A stretch of DNA of 64,000 nt from positions 3,197,911 to 3,261,910 of the forward strand of contig NZ_VDZU01000001.1 of the NCBI RefSeq assembly GCF_007673525.1, read 5' to 3'. This stretch comes from Fictibacillus phosphorivorans. Its GTDB lineage: Bacteria; Bacillota; Bacilli; Bacillales; Fictibacillaceae. The translations under genes were made by a program, and so were the position numbers. How positions within the stretch are numbered: the first letter of the stretch is position 1; every line of letters begins with the position of its first letter. Below the pieces are notes generated by a model. It saw nothing but the letters and a program-made list of their open reading frames with translations. It ran no database searches and had not been told where the DNA came from. Below, in pieces: positions 26,104-34,793 of this stretch.

Positions 26104-26355
26104 TTATGATAATGTGCCTGTTCCTAAACTTCGTAATGCATCAACAGCTCCCCTGCTATCTTCTCCAGTTGCAGAAACGCAGCAGACCCCTTGCATGCCA
26201 TTTAAAAGACTCATACTAAGGTGGCTTTTTGCATTGATTCTTAACGTGTTACATTCAAAAAAGATTTGGCATTGTTCAAACTCATTCGCTTTAACGACCA
26301 TCTCATGAATCCAAGTTGGTCTGATTTTCTCTTGTACCATAAAGTAAGTTTTCAT
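26104..26355 (-). CDS. HPr/Crh-like protein without the active-site histidine
   Basis: 83 residues from the ATG at 26355, preceded by AGAGGG. It aligns with HPr along its length: IRPTWIHEMVVKANEFEQCQ corresponds to the helix after the active site, RINAKSHLSMSLLNGMQG to the Ser46 loop and helix 2, and VSATGEDSRGAVDALRSLG to the last strand and helix. The HARPAT motif is reduced to IRPT, so the phospho-accepting His15 is absent. The regulatory serine is kept (Ser44 in NAKS, as in Crh). It is unlikely to carry phosphate from PEP; a regulatory role like Crh is inference. Confidence 0.72.
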   Translation of the reverse strand: MKTYFMVQEKIRPTWIHEMVVKANEFEQCQIFFECNTLRINAKSHLSMSLLNGMQGVCCVSATGEDSRGAVDALRSLGTGTLS

Positions 26356-26537
26356 TGTATGACCCTCTTTCAGTCCTCTTCATTTTTTATTTTACTAGCG
26401 AAATGTAAAGAGCGTTTTAACTCCATGTTAGAGTTTTATGGCTTATGCATTCAATTTATGAAGAATCTGAAAAATAATGGTATGAAAAAAGAACTATTTT
26501 GCAACATTATGAGTATGACTGAAAAAGGAGTACAATT

Positions 26538-26789
26538 ATGGCTTATTACATAGCATGCGATTATGATGAACCCGATCGTCAAAGTTACAGAGGTATCGTA
26601 ATCATCGATACATTAACAAACGAGGTAGCACACCGTTTCTTTTCTGGAGACTTTAATCAGGATTTCCAAGAATACAGAAGCTGGTTAGAAGACACAGAAC
26701 CTTATTACTTCGAAGGTGATAGTTTGTTACATTTCGTTGGTGATCTGCATGATCCTGCATTAAACGAAAACGATGAGTTTTATCACTAG
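26538..26789 (+). CDS. Small acidic protein, unknown
   Basis: 83 residues, ATG after AAAGGAG. MAYYIACDYDEPDRQSYRG and WLEDTEPYYFEGDSLLHFVGD are acidic and aromatic. No family recognised. It stands alone, with a bidirectional terminator 130 bases downstream. Confidence 0.6.
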   Translation: MAYYIACDYDEPDRQSYRGIVIIDTLTNEVAHRFFSGDFNQDFQEYRSWLEDTEPYYFEGDSLLHFVGDLHDPALNENDEFYH

Positions 26790-26923
26790 AGAACTTCTCT
26801 TCTTCATTAGCATTTGAAGAGACTGTGTAATCATTGTTGCTTTTAAGAATAATGATTTCATTCTAGATTACTCACAGCCTCTTGTAACCCGTCGAGGCAA
26901 CATTCCTTAAAAATAAGCAAAAT

Positions 26924-26958
26924 AAAAACACCATTCAAAAAAGTTGGATGGTGTTTTT
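26924..26958. terminator. Bidirectional terminator
   Basis: AAACACCAT and ATGGTGTTT pair with a T-tract on the plus strand and A-run on the left, between the 26538 and 26968 genes. Confidence 0.75.
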
Positions 26959-26967
26959 TACCCATTT

Positions 26968-27306
26968 CTAGTCTTTATTCGTAGAATCAATGATTCGGAT
27001 AGGATTGCCTGTTGCATCTTGGTAGATAGCATATCTTCCAGGAGGAATGGTGCAAGGTAATTTAACGAAGTTCAGCTTTCCCTCATGTTCATGATAGAAA
27101 TCATCTACACTATCTACTAAAAATACGCCGCCTGGTCCAAGATCATGTTCATCTTCCTCAATCATCAACTGCACTTCACTATCTTTCATCGACATCCCTA
27201 GTACTTGATTACCTTCACGCCAGGCTTCAGTCATGCCAAGACCTTCATAATATTGCTGAGACTCTTGTAAATCTTTTACTGGGTGAAACAAAAACGCTAG
27301 CTTCAT
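26968..27306 (-). CDS. VOC-family protein (glyoxalase/bleomycin resistance fold)
   Basis: 112 residues from the ATG at 27306 after GAGGGGGT. A single VOC domain: LAFLFHPVKDLQESQQYYEGL at the start, VQLMIEEDEHDLGPGGVFLV in the middle and YAIYQDATGNPIRIID at the end. The usual metal-ligand Glu of GNxxE is replaced (GNPIRI), so a binding rather than catalytic role is possible. Confidence 0.78.
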   Translation of the reverse strand: MKLAFLFHPVKDLQESQQYYEGLGMTEAWREGNQVLGMSMKDSEVQLMIEEDEHDLGPGGVFLVDSVDDFYHEHEGKLNFVKLPCTIPPGRYAIYQDATGNPIRIIDSTNKD

Positions 27307-27523
27307 ATCAATACCCCCTCGTAAAAAATTCGTGATCATGTGCTAGATTTATATTCATTTTTACTTTTATGTATTCGTTAAATTCCCTCTCTTCTTCTTT
27401 ATTTCCTGCTCCTTTTTATAAAAAGCTCTATTTTAGAAAGTCTGTTTTCTTATGCATCGTTCCTTTCAAAATGATTGGTCTTTATTCACTCTAGAAGTTT
27501 TCTAAAAAATCTCTAAAGAGCAA

Positions 27524-27574
27524 GATAAAAGACTGATCTATCTACACGATGTGTGTAGTATAGGATCAGTCTTA
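27524..27574 (-). terminator. Terminator of the 27581 gene
   Basis: AAGACTGATC and GATCAGTCTT pair on the minus strand across a loop that itself contains a CTACAC/GTGTAG stem, followed by TTATCTTG. Confidence 0.7.
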
Positions 27575-27580
27575 GAAAAC

Positions 27581-27871
27581 TTAATACGGATACGGCGGAT
27601 ATGGATATGGCGGATAGACAGGATAGATTGGGTACGGTCGTGGTGCTAATGCTAGACCTGCGATGGTTCCAAGTGTTAGTCCTACTAATGCAGGAGCAAA
27701 AAAGAAGCGGTTGCTGCTCTCGTCCTGACCTTCTGAACTATACGGTAGAATATACGCTTTACTCTCATCTACATGCTTAAGAACACCATGATATCTTGTG
27801 CCACAATGACAATCAATATATACCGATCTGCCTAAATAACTACGGCACAGGTGATACGTTTGGTATGACAA
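27581..27871 (-). CDS. Small protein with Tyr/Pro-rich tail, unknown
   Basis: 96 residues from the TTG at 27871, after GGGAGG. The N-terminal 45 residues contain YIDCHCGTRYHGVLKHVD, an SH3/Sm-like small-barrel look. A glycine-rich hydrophobic segment follows (PALVGLTLGTIAGLALA), then a C-terminal PY tail (YPVYPPYPYPPYPY). Bacillus coat-associated small proteins have similar tails, but the family is not recognised. Confidence 0.55.
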   Translation of the reverse strand: MSYQTYHLCRSYLGRSVYIDCHCGTRYHGVLKHVDESKAYILPYSSEGQDESSNRFFFAPALVGLTLGTIAGLALAPRPYPIYPVYPPYPYPPYPY

Positions 27872-27956
27872 AGGGTAAACCTCCCAGCTTGTTTTTGCCT
27901 TCTCTACACCATATGTCCAACCTGTTATTTTGACAGAGACAAGAGTCTACCGTTTT

Positions 27957-30359
27957 TTATTTTTCTACTTTTGGCTTCAAAACGAGATGCTGATCCTTCG
28001 GCCATTTTTTCTGATCTAGAGCGGTTTCGTGATACTTTCCTGTTGCCCAATCTTCAACCTGATCTTCATACCAAGGGCTCAGTACATGGCCAGATTGACC
28101 TGGTCCTACTACATGATAAGATCTCGATGTATTAGACATATCGATTACCATGCGCCAAGCTCCACCATGTGTAATGTTGCCTGTTTCCCGGTCCCATCCA
28201 GCTACACCAACTGTCACTCTACTTCCACCCATACTTTGAGTAGGTGGATTAAATAATAGATGTAAAGGTTTGATGGCAGCAAGAGGATGTTCAAATGTTA
28301 GCGTATGAAAGTCTCCCCATTTCCATTTCGATGAATCGTCCCCAAATTTTTCTGATAGAAAGGTTATCATTGATTCAAAAGAGCGTTGAGTAACTTTTTC
28401 TAACCCGCCATTTTCTCTAATCCATGGGCCGGGATCTCCAGCGTTCGCCTTTCTTATCAGTTCATCCACCACTTGTTCCCTACCATCAAACATCTTCAGC
28501 ATCTCTTCGCTGATTTCTTCCTTAAACAACTCATCACTAAAATGACTCATCCATATATGAAAAATTAATGGAGCAGCACTATCTTTGCTATCGGTATGAT
28601 TCCATTTTTTCAGAAGTGAGATGACTTTCTTTTCCTTATCGTTCAATGGTTTTTTCATTACTTGTTGCATAAAAATCGGCAGCACTTCTTCTGCTTGTTT
28701 GTTTTTTTGATCGAACTGCAGAGATTGCATGTCTTTTGCCGTAAGCTTTTCTTTCCCTTCAAGAACTTCTACGATCCGTTGTTGTCGATAAGGTTGAGCG
28801 AATGTATCTGAAATATGATAGGGATATGAATCAGCAGTAACTTTATTGTTTGCAGTCGCAATATATCCTTTTTCTGGGTTAACACTTGTTGGCAGTTCAT
28901 CCCACGGGATATATCCTTCCCACTCATATTGATCTGTCCATCCCGGAACAGGAAGTGACGTATATTCTTGTTTACGAACGGGGATCAATCCATTTGCTTT
29001 ATAGGCAATCGTTCCGTCTGTACTCGCAAAAACAAAATTTTGTGCAGGAGTATGAAACGATTGAAGCGCTTTTTCAAACTGAGTCCAGTTTTTTGAGCGG
29101 TTCATCAAAATGACAGCTTCGAGCTCTTTTGACGGTTGAAGAGCAGTCCATTTTAATGAGAGAGCAGTACCTGGTTTATCATGATGTGCAAATTCAGAGA
29201 TAATGGGTCCGTGTCTTGTGATCACTACTTCGTGATCTACGTCCACTTTGTCCTTTACTTTGATTCTCTCTTTTACCACATCAGCTTTTTCCCAGTTTGC
29301 CAAGTATTGAAATTCATAAGAGTTCTTTGGGTTTCTTTTCTCAACATATAGTTCTTGAACATCCGGTCCTACATTCGTAACACCCCATGCGATCGTCTTG
29401 TTATGTCCTACAATAATACCCGGTATTCCTGCGAAAATTACACCGGAAACTTCATAATCAGGAGCTTTCAGATGGGCCTGATACCAGATAGAAGGTGTAC
29501 CTAGTGAAAGGTGTGGATCATTGGCAAGAAGCGGCTTACCCGATTTCGTCTTATCGCCCGCAACTACCCAGTTATTACTTCCATTATGATAGTTAGGAAT
29601 TACCGATCCTGCGAAACTTTTCTCAAAATCAATACCTTCTGTTTGAAGATCCTCTAAAATGGTTGGCGCGTCCTTCGGATATCCTGGAAATAGATCCAAA
29701 GCTTTTTCTTTTGAAAACGTTTCTGTTAAATAATATCGAAATGCTTGTCCTTCCCAATGTCCACCAAGATCGAAAGCCATATATTTACCGATTACGAGGG
29801 AATCGACGGGGGTCCATTTCTCTGGCTCATACCCAACGAGCAAGAATTCTATAGGTAGCGTATTATCTTTCTTAGCCTGGTCCATATAAGCGTTCACACC
29901 ATCTGCGTACCATGACAGATATTGTTTCATTTCTTTAGAATACTCATCATATGAAGCTTCTGCCGCTCTTCTTAAACCTAATGTTCTAAAGAACTTGTCA
30001 CGGGTGAGTGTTTTTTCCCCAATTACCTCACTAAGCTTGCCTGATGCCTGTCTTCTGCTTAAGTCCATCTGAAACATCCTATCTTGCGCCGTTACAAAAC
30101 CTTGAGCCATAAATAGGTCTTTCATCGATTCTGCTTCAATATGGGGAACTCCATCGCTATCTCTGTAAACATCTACCCGTGCTTGAAGTCCGATTAATGG
30201 AATAGCCCCATTAATTACAGGCTTGCTTTTTTGAAGCAAAAAATAGGCTGTACCTGCTGCAGATGCTAGAATAACAACGATAGCGATGCCGATGATCACT
30301 AAACTTTTTTTCCAAGTAATTCGTTTAACGGACTTTTTTTTCTGAAGCGTACTCTCCAC
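27957..30359 (-). CDS. Penicillin acylase family Ntn hydrolase
   Basis: About 800 residues. The GTG at 30359, after GGGGGT, is preferred over the GTG at 30377. An N-terminal membrane helix (VIIGIAIVVILASAAGTAYFLL) anchors it or acts as a signal. The alpha chain has QGFVTAQDRMFQMDLSRR; the nucleophile is Ser in HNGSNNWVVAGDKT (Ser267 in the longer numbering), followed by LLANDPHL, the autocleavage site layout of the S45 family. The beta chain ends with GGSRVTVGVAGWD and HGGAWRMVID. These enzymes cleave amide bonds in acylated amino compounds, including N-acyl homoserine lactones in some. Substrate unknown. Confidence 0.9.
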   Translation of the reverse strand: MESTLQKKKSVKRITWKKSLVIIGIAIVVILASAAGTAYFLLQKSKPVINGAIPLIGLQARVDVYRDSDGVPHIEAESMKDLFMAQGFVTAQDRMFQMDLSRRQASGKLSEVIGEKTLTRDKFFRTLGLRRAAEASYDEYSKEMKQYLSWYADGVNAYMDQAKKDNTLPIEFLLVGYEPEKWTPVDSLVIGKYMAFDLGGHWEGQAFRYYLTETFSKEKALDLFPGYPKDAPTILEDLQTEGIDFEKSFAGSVIPNYHNGSNNWVVAGDKTKSGKPLLANDPHLSLGTPSIWYQAHLKAPDYEVSGVIFAGIPGIIVGHNKTIAWGVTNVGPDVQELYVEKRNPKNSYEFQYLANWEKADVVKERIKVKDKVDVDHEVVITRHGPIISEFAHHDKPGTALSLKWTALQPSKELEAVILMNRSKNWTQFEKALQSFHTPAQNFVFASTDGTIAYKANGLIPVRKQEYTSLPVPGWTDQYEWEGYIPWDELPTSVNPEKGYIATANNKVTADSYPYHISDTFAQPYRQQRIVEVLEGKEKLTAKDMQSLQFDQKNKQAEEVLPIFMQQVMKKPLNDKEKKVISLLKKWNHTDSKDSAAPLIFHIWMSHFSDELFKEEISEEMLKMFDGREQVVDELIRKANAGDPGPWIRENGGLEKVTQRSFESMITFLSEKFGDDSSKWKWGDFHTLTFEHPLAAIKPLHLLFNPPTQSMGGSRVTVGVAGWDRETGNITHGGAWRMVIDMSNTSRSYHVVGPGQSGHVLSPWYEDQVEDWATGKYHETALDQKKWPKDQHLVLKPKVEK

Positions 30360-30560
30360 CCATAGACCCCCTGCCACTACAATCTTCCTAATTACATTCT
30401 ATAATGTGACGGATTTCCCCTGTAAAAAATTGATAAAAGTAAATGTATTGAAAAACCTCCCAACTTTTCGCCTAATTTCTCTAAATTAAGACAGGATTTT
30501 CATGAAAATGTCGAATACCTCAAAAAGCAGTTTATGACATAAATGATAAGGAGAAAGAAG

Positions 30561-30749
30561 ATGGCTAAAATTGTAGTGGATTTTCAACTTAGTCATGGTG
30601 AGGAGAAAATTACAGAAGGAAACATCGTGATTGTTAACATCTATCCCAGCAAAGCCAATCTCCACGAACAAGTAAAAAAGCTGATCGCTGACCAATTCAA
30701 TTGTTCTGCTGCAATCATCTCTATTAAACAAATCAAAATGAATGCATAA
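30561..30749 (+). CDS. Small protein, unknown
   Basis: 62 residues, ATG seven bases after AAGGAG. MAKIVVDFQLSHGEEKITEG and QVKKLIADQFNCSAAIISIKQ suggest an alternating beta-alpha fold. No family recognised. Confidence 0.55.
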   Translation: MAKIVVDFQLSHGEEKITEGNIVIVNIYPSKANLHEQVKKLIADQFNCSAAIISIKQIKMNA

Positions 30750-31073
30750 GTGTATATAATATTGTGCACGTAGACAGATGAGCCAAATAAAAAAATAGGA
30801 TGTTTGAAAGTGCGTTCACCCACAGCTTTGCCGAAAGCGAGCAGCCATGAAACGAAGTTAAACTGCGTAGTAGGATAAAATGCTTTAAGAAAAGTACAAA
30901 AAAAAGAGGTGCTTCTCTCTAAAGGAAGCACCTCTATATGTATAGGGGACTTTATTATCTCATCGATTTTTAAATACCGTAAGTTCCATTAGACGTATAC
31001 CGCTAGGCCTATGTTCGACCCTTTAAACGGAAAAATAGCCGGTGGTTGGACAAGTTATCTAGCTTTTGTCATG
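30750..31073. other. Intergenic region with one terminator
   Basis: The only structure I can support is the minus-strand terminator at 30897-30936. An open frame on the minus strand spans part of it but lacks a ribosome binding site. Confidence 0.5.
30897..30936 (-). terminator. Terminator of the 31074 gene
   Basis: AGAGGTGCTTC and GAAGCACCTCT pair around CTTTAGAGA; on the minus strand TTTTTTTG follows. Confidence 0.75.
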
Positions 31074-31703
31074 CTAAAAATACGTTTTAATGATACTTTC
31101 TATCTCATCATCCTTCATTCTGCCTGCAATCCCAGGAGTTTGAGCAAAATATTTTACCGCTTCACCGCAAGATAGACCTATCTGACTAAGTCCCTTTGCA
31201 ATGGTTACGAGATAAGTTGCTGGTGGTGGATTCAAATCCTGTTCGTGCATATCAAGGTTGCAAGTGAATGTAACCATCGGATATCCTTGATCCTCACCAA
31301 GATATACCATGCGGCTATACCAGCCTTGACCAAAGTGAATATATCCTTTTTCGATGACTTCCTCCAAGTCAGCCTCTATCTCTTCACAGCTATTTTCTTG
31401 AGCTGTAACATCTAAGAATTGCTCGACAGTGACCAAGTATTTTCTGCCATACGTCTCGTATGCTTCATTTCTTTCATGTCCAATAAAAGCCACTCCACCT
31501 TCTCCCCATTTCGTTCGCTCTCTTGCAAAATAAAGGGGATATGGCAAAACAGCTTTACCGTTCTTAAGAGGCATTGCTGGATTTCTACAGCCTCTTTCCC
31601 GTTGAGTAGAACCTTCAGGCTGATCACCAAGAATATAACACAAAAAACGGTGCTCCATTAAATTCGATCCATAACTTACATACCATACATATGATGTGTC
31701 CAA
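31074..31703 (-). CDS. Gamma-glutamylcyclotransferase-fold protein
   Basis: 209 residues from the TTG at 31703, eight bases after AAGGAGG. WYVSYGSNLMEHRFLCYI is the YxSYGSNL nucleotide-like loop shared by gamma-glutamylcyclotransferases and AIG2-like proteins; the remainder (KAVLPYPLYFARERTKWG, GWYSRMVYLGEDQGYPMVTF) is less like known members. The catalytic Glu usually found in the middle cannot be assigned with confidence. The substrate is unknown. Confidence 0.68.
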   Translation of the reverse strand: MDTSYVWYVSYGSNLMEHRFLCYILGDQPEGSTQRERGCRNPAMPLKNGKAVLPYPLYFARERTKWGEGGVAFIGHERNEAYETYGRKYLVTVEQFLDVTAQENSCEEIEADLEEVIEKGYIHFGQGWYSRMVYLGEDQGYPMVTFTCNLDMHEQDLNPPPATYLVTIAKGLSQIGLSCGEAVKYFAQTPGIAGRMKDDEIESIIKTYF

Positions 31704-31793
31704 CGAATAATCCTCCTTAAAATTTTCCTTGAATAATAGTCATGAAAAATATCATTTCTTTATACATTGATATACACAAGGGGGATGAAAAGA

Positions 31794-31874
31794 ATGAAAA
31801 GAAAATGCTTACTCTTCGTTTTGTGCCTATTTATATTTCTTTTCGCGATGTTCTTAGCTACACCTGTTGTTTAG
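31794..31874 (+). CDS. Tiny hydrophobic peptide, 26 residues
   Basis: ATG at 31794, nine bases after AAGGGGG. The product MKRKCLLFVLCLFIFLFAMF... is one membrane helix with a basic N-terminus. It lies about 250 bases upstream of the toxin-like gene. Small membrane peptides of this sort are hard to tell from chance frames; the ribosome binding site is the main support. Confidence 0.4.
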   Translation: MKRKCLLFVLCLFIFLFAMFLATPVV

Positions 31875-32017
31875 ATGTATTAGAATTGATTATTTTATAG
31901 GACTTTTAGTCTACCCCGAAAAAAATGAAAAACAAATGCGATTTATGCTTCAAAATGATATTGGTAAAATAATCCTATTGACCTAAATAGAGTTATTAGA
32001 AATAGTCTTTCCGATTC

Positions 32018-32046
32018 TTGTTTCATTTTAAAAATCGGGATAAAAT
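32018..32046 (+). promoter_or_regulatory. Candidate promoter of the TxpA-like toxin gene
   Basis: TTGTTT (32018-32023), 17 bases, TAAAAT (32041-32046). The 5' leader would be about 65 bases and contains CTCCT, complementary to the AGGAG of the ribosome binding site. Confidence 0.4.
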
Positions 32047-32119
32047 GGTAATCATACAATACTTTTCCTTCTCTAGTTTCTGTACGAGTCTTACTCCTAA
32101 TTTGTAAGGAGGGATGGGG

Positions 32120-32203
32120 ATGACAGTATTTGAAGCGATGTCACTCATGATTGGTTTTTCAATGCTTGTTCTTACCATTATCCGCTCCAAAGATGATTCA
32201 TAA
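32120..32203 (+). CDS. TxpA/BsrG-like small membrane toxin (type I)
   Basis: 27 residues, MTVFEAMSLMIGFSMLVLTI then IRSKDDS, from the ATG at 32120, seven bases after AAGGAGG. The MTVYE-type start, the LMIxF block and one membrane helix with a charged tail match the BsrG/TxpA/hol-Tox family of type I toxins. The ribosome binding site can pair with CTCCT just upstream (32095-32099), leaving a short AATTTGT loop, a feature of this toxin class. A terminator hairpin lies 30 bases after the stop, and a SigB-like promoter converges from the other strand. Too short for most gene finders. Confidence 0.7.
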   Translation: MTVFEAMSLMIGFSMLVLTIIRSKDDS

Positions 32204-32232
32204 AGACAGAGAGTTTTATTTCTATTTATTCT

Positions 32233-32259
32233 GCCATGCAGATGCATGGCTTATTTTTT
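32233..32259 (+). terminator. Terminator of the toxin mRNA
   Basis: GCCATGCA and TGCATGGC pair around GA, followed by TTATTTTTT. Confidence 0.8.
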
Positions 32260-32285
32260 CGGATAAATTCATCTAAAAACTAGAA

Positions 32286-32310
32286 ATACCCTATCTATGA
32301 ATTGTAAAAC
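32286..32310 (-). promoter_or_regulatory. SigB-like promoter converging on the toxin gene (candidate antitoxin RNA)
   Basis: On the minus strand GTTTTA (32310-32305), 13 bases, GGGTAT (32291-32286). Transcription would run antisense through the toxin terminator and ORF. Confidence 0.5.
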
Positions 32311-32312
32311 AA

Positions 32313-32346
32313 AAACCTTGCTGGAGAAACACTCTCCAAGCAAGGT
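32313..32346 (-). terminator. Terminator of clpE
   Basis: CCTTGCTTGGAG and CTCCAGCAAGG pair around AGTGTTT on the minus strand, followed by TTTTTG. Confidence 0.8.
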
Positions 32347-32397
32347 TTTTTAGTTTTAACTTTCTATCTATTTTACTTCATTCTTCCTTAGATAATC

Positions 32398-34545
32398 TTA
32401 CGCCTTTTTCACAACAATTTGTCCCTCTGCAACATTTACTGCTAGCTTCTCGACATTCTCGTCATCTAAAAGAACATCTGCAATTTTATCCTCGATATGT
32501 TCTTGAATGATCCGACGAAGTGGTCTTGCTCCGAATGCTGGGTGATACCCTAGTTTAGCAAGCTTCTGTTTTGCAGCTGAAGTTACTGTAATTGAAATGT
32601 TTTGATCTTGAAGTTGATCTGAAAGCTCTTGTAGCATCAGATCAACAATCTTCACAAGGTGTTCTTCCTTTAGTGACTGAAATTGTACGATGCTATCAAA
32701 ACGGTTAAGAAATTCTGGTTTAAAATAGCCGCCTAAAGAGTCTAAAATCTGTGTCTCTTTTTCAACCTCTTCTGTATTAAAGCCAAGTTTCTTTGTTTGT
32801 TTTACAGCTGAACCTGCATTACTTGTCATGATGATCACTGTATCTTTAAAACTTACTGTACGCCCTTGGCTGTCCGTTAATCTGCCATCTTCCATGATCT
32901 GAAGGAACATGTGCTGTACGTCTGGATGAGCTTTTTCAATCTCATCGAGCAGCAGTATGCTATATGGCTTACGGCGGATCTGTTCTGTAAGTTGTCCTGC
33001 CTCTTCATGTCCTACATACCCTGGAGGTGAACCGATCAACTTGGATACAGCATGCTTTTCCATATACTCACTCATGTCGAGACGAATCATGCTTTCTTCA
33101 TCACCGAAGATCTCTTTAGCTAATGTTTTGGTTAATTCAGTTTTACCTACACCCGTTGGTCCTACGAATAAGAAGGAACCAATCGGACGTTTTTTTGTCT
33201 TTAATCCTGCACGGCTTCTGCGAATCGCTTTTGCTACCTTTTCCACCGCTTCATCTTGTCCGATTACTTGAGCTGAAAGTTTTGCAGCAAGCTCTTTCAT
33301 CTTAGACTGTTCATCACTTTGCAGCTTACGAACTGGAATTCCTGTTTTCTGTTCCACGATATGTTGAATATCTTCTACTTGCACAATCGCTGCCTTTTTA
33401 TCTTCTTCTTGTGTTTTAAGTTTCTCATCAAGCACTAGTTCTTCTTGTCGAAGCTTAGCTGCAAGTTCATAGTTTTCATCTGCAGCAGCTTTCTCTTTTT
33501 CTTTAACAAGTTCTTCTAAGCGCTCCTCAATGGACGATTTCTCAATCGTAATATGTTGAAGGTTGCTTTTTGAACCTGCTTCATCCATAAGATCAATCGC
33601 TTTATCGGGCAAGAAACGATCTTGAATATACCGATGTGATAACGTAACACAAGCTTTTAAAGCTTCTTCTGTAAACTTAACTTGGTGATAGTCTTCATAA
33701 CGCGAAGCAAGTCCCTTGAGGATCTCAAATGCTTCATCCGTCGTTGGTTCGTTAACGATTACAGGCTGGAAGCGTCGTTCAAGTGCTGCATCTTTTTCGA
33801 TCTGGCGATATTCTTTAAGTGTTGTAGCACCAACCATCTGAAGTTCACCACGAGCCAGTGCTGGTTTTAAAATGTTTCCTGCATCCATTGAACCTTCAGC
33901 AGACCCTGCTCCTACGATCTGATGCACCTCATCTACAAATAGAATGACGTTCTTCCGTTTTTGAAGTTCTGCAATCAGTTGTTTCATTCTTTCTTCAAAC
34001 TGACCTCTCACGCCAGTGTCTGCAACGAGTGAAGCAACATCTAATAAATAGACTTCTTTATTCAGAAGTTTTGCCGGTACATTGCCTTCTACGATCTTAG
34101 TAGCTAAGCCTTCAGCTATTGCAGTTTTCCCTACACCTGGCTCACCGATTAATACCGGGTTATTCTTTGTACGACGGTTTAAGATTTCAATCACACGACG
34201 CACTTCTTGATCACGTCCTATGACAGGATCAATGATTCCTGCTTTTGCAGCATCTGTTAAGTTCCGGCCAAATTTATCTAAGAAGCCTCCGCCGCCACGT
34301 TTTCCTTTTTGAGTTTGTTGATGATGTGGATCGTTCGCCTGGTCTGCAAAAGCTTGACCATTCATCATCTGTTGAAAAATATCATCGAAAGAAGAAAAAT
34401 TCATGTTCATTCCTCCCCCAGTTGTCATTTCTTGTTTTACTTTATGATAACAATTAGAGCAGAGCACAAATTGTTTCTTTTCTTTATTCATTGAGATACT
34501 CATTTGAATCGTAGCAGGATTAACTTCACATTGTTCACAACGCAT
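32398..34545 (-). CDS. clpE: ATP-dependent Clp protease ATP-binding subunit ClpE
   Basis: 715 residues. N-terminal zinc finger with Cys3, Cys6, Cys29 and Cys32 (the ClpE hallmark). First AAA+ module with Walker A GEPGVGKT and Walker [10 protein letters not shown]; a UVR-type segment ([16 protein letters not shown]) in the middle; second AAA+ module with GPTGVGKT and [11 protein letters not shown]. Such Hsp100 unfoldases feed ClpP and, in B. subtilis, ClpE also disposes of the repressor CtsR. The ATG at 34545 follows GGGG. Two CtsR boxes overlap and follow the promoter. It is transcribed alone. Confidence 0.96.
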   Translation of the reverse strand: MRCEQCEVNPATIQMSISMNKEKKQFVLCSNCYHKVKQEMTTGGGMNMNFSSFDDIFQQMMNGQAFADQANDPHHQQTQKGKRGGGGFLDKFGRNLTDAAKAGIIDPVIGRDQEVRRVIEILNRRTKNNPVLIGEPGVGKTAIAEGLATKIVEGNVPAKLLNKEVYLLDVASLVADTGVRGQFEERMKQLIAELQKRKNVILFVDEVHQIVGAGSAEGSMDAGNILKPALARGELQMVGATTLKEYRQIEKDAALERRFQPVIVNEPTTDEAFEILKGLASRYEDYHQVKFTEEALKACVTLSHRYIQDRFLPDKAIDLMDEAGSKSNLQHITIEKSSIEERLEELVKEKEKAAADENYELAAKLRQEELVLDEKLKTQEEDKKAAIVQVEDIQHIVEQKTGIPVRKLQSDEQSKMKELAAKLSAQVIGQDEAVEKVAKAIRRSRAGLKTKKRPIGSFLFVGPTGVGKTELTKTLAKEIFGDEESMIRLDMSEYMEKHAVSKLIGSPPGYVGHEEAGQLTEQIRRKPYSILLLDEIEKAHPDVQHMFLQIMEDGRLTDSQGRTVSFKDTVIIMTSNAGSAVKQTKKLGFNTEEVEKETQILDSLGGYFKPEFLNRFDSIVQFQSLKEEHLVKIVDLMLQELSDQLQDQNISITVTSAAKQKLAKLGYHPAFGARPLRRIIQEHIEDKIADVLLDDENVEKLAVNVAEGQIVVKKA

Positions 34546-34667
34546 ACTTGTAACCCCCTATAAGTTTTTTTGAAAAATTGTATAAATTATTTGCGATTAT
34601 AACGGTATGCCCTTCGCTTCGCAACTTTTATGATTTAGGCGATTTGGTCTACTTGCAAAAGTTCGAC

Positions 34668-34729
34668 TTTGACTTTCTTTGACCTTTCACCTTTAATCAT
34701 ATTATACTTTGACCTTTTTTGACTTTCAA
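34668..34729 (-). promoter_or_regulatory. clpE promoter with tandem CtsR boxes
   Basis: On the minus strand TTGAAA (34729-34724), 17 bases, TATAAT (34706-34701). AGTCAAA-AAA-GGTCAAA (34724-34708) lies in the spacer and GGTCAAA-GAA-AGTCAAA... (34684-34668) lies 20-40 bases downstream. Both match the CtsR heptad repeat. Further GTCAAA half-sites flank them. Confidence 0.85.
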
Positions 34730-34754
34730 GTATTTTGTTTGACTGTTAAAAATA

Positions 34755-34787
34755 ACAAAAAGAGATGAGCTCTTAACTCATCTCTTC
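34755..34787 (-). terminator. Terminator of the BsuPI lipoprotein gene
   Basis: GAGATGAG and CTCATCTC pair around TTAAGAG on the minus strand, followed by TTTTTG. Confidence 0.8.
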
Positions 34788-34793
34788 CCCAAA

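Noticed and set aside
30641-30931. Minus-strand frame of 96 codons
   Set aside because: It overlaps the 30561 gene antisense, includes the terminator at 30897, and has no ribosome binding site.
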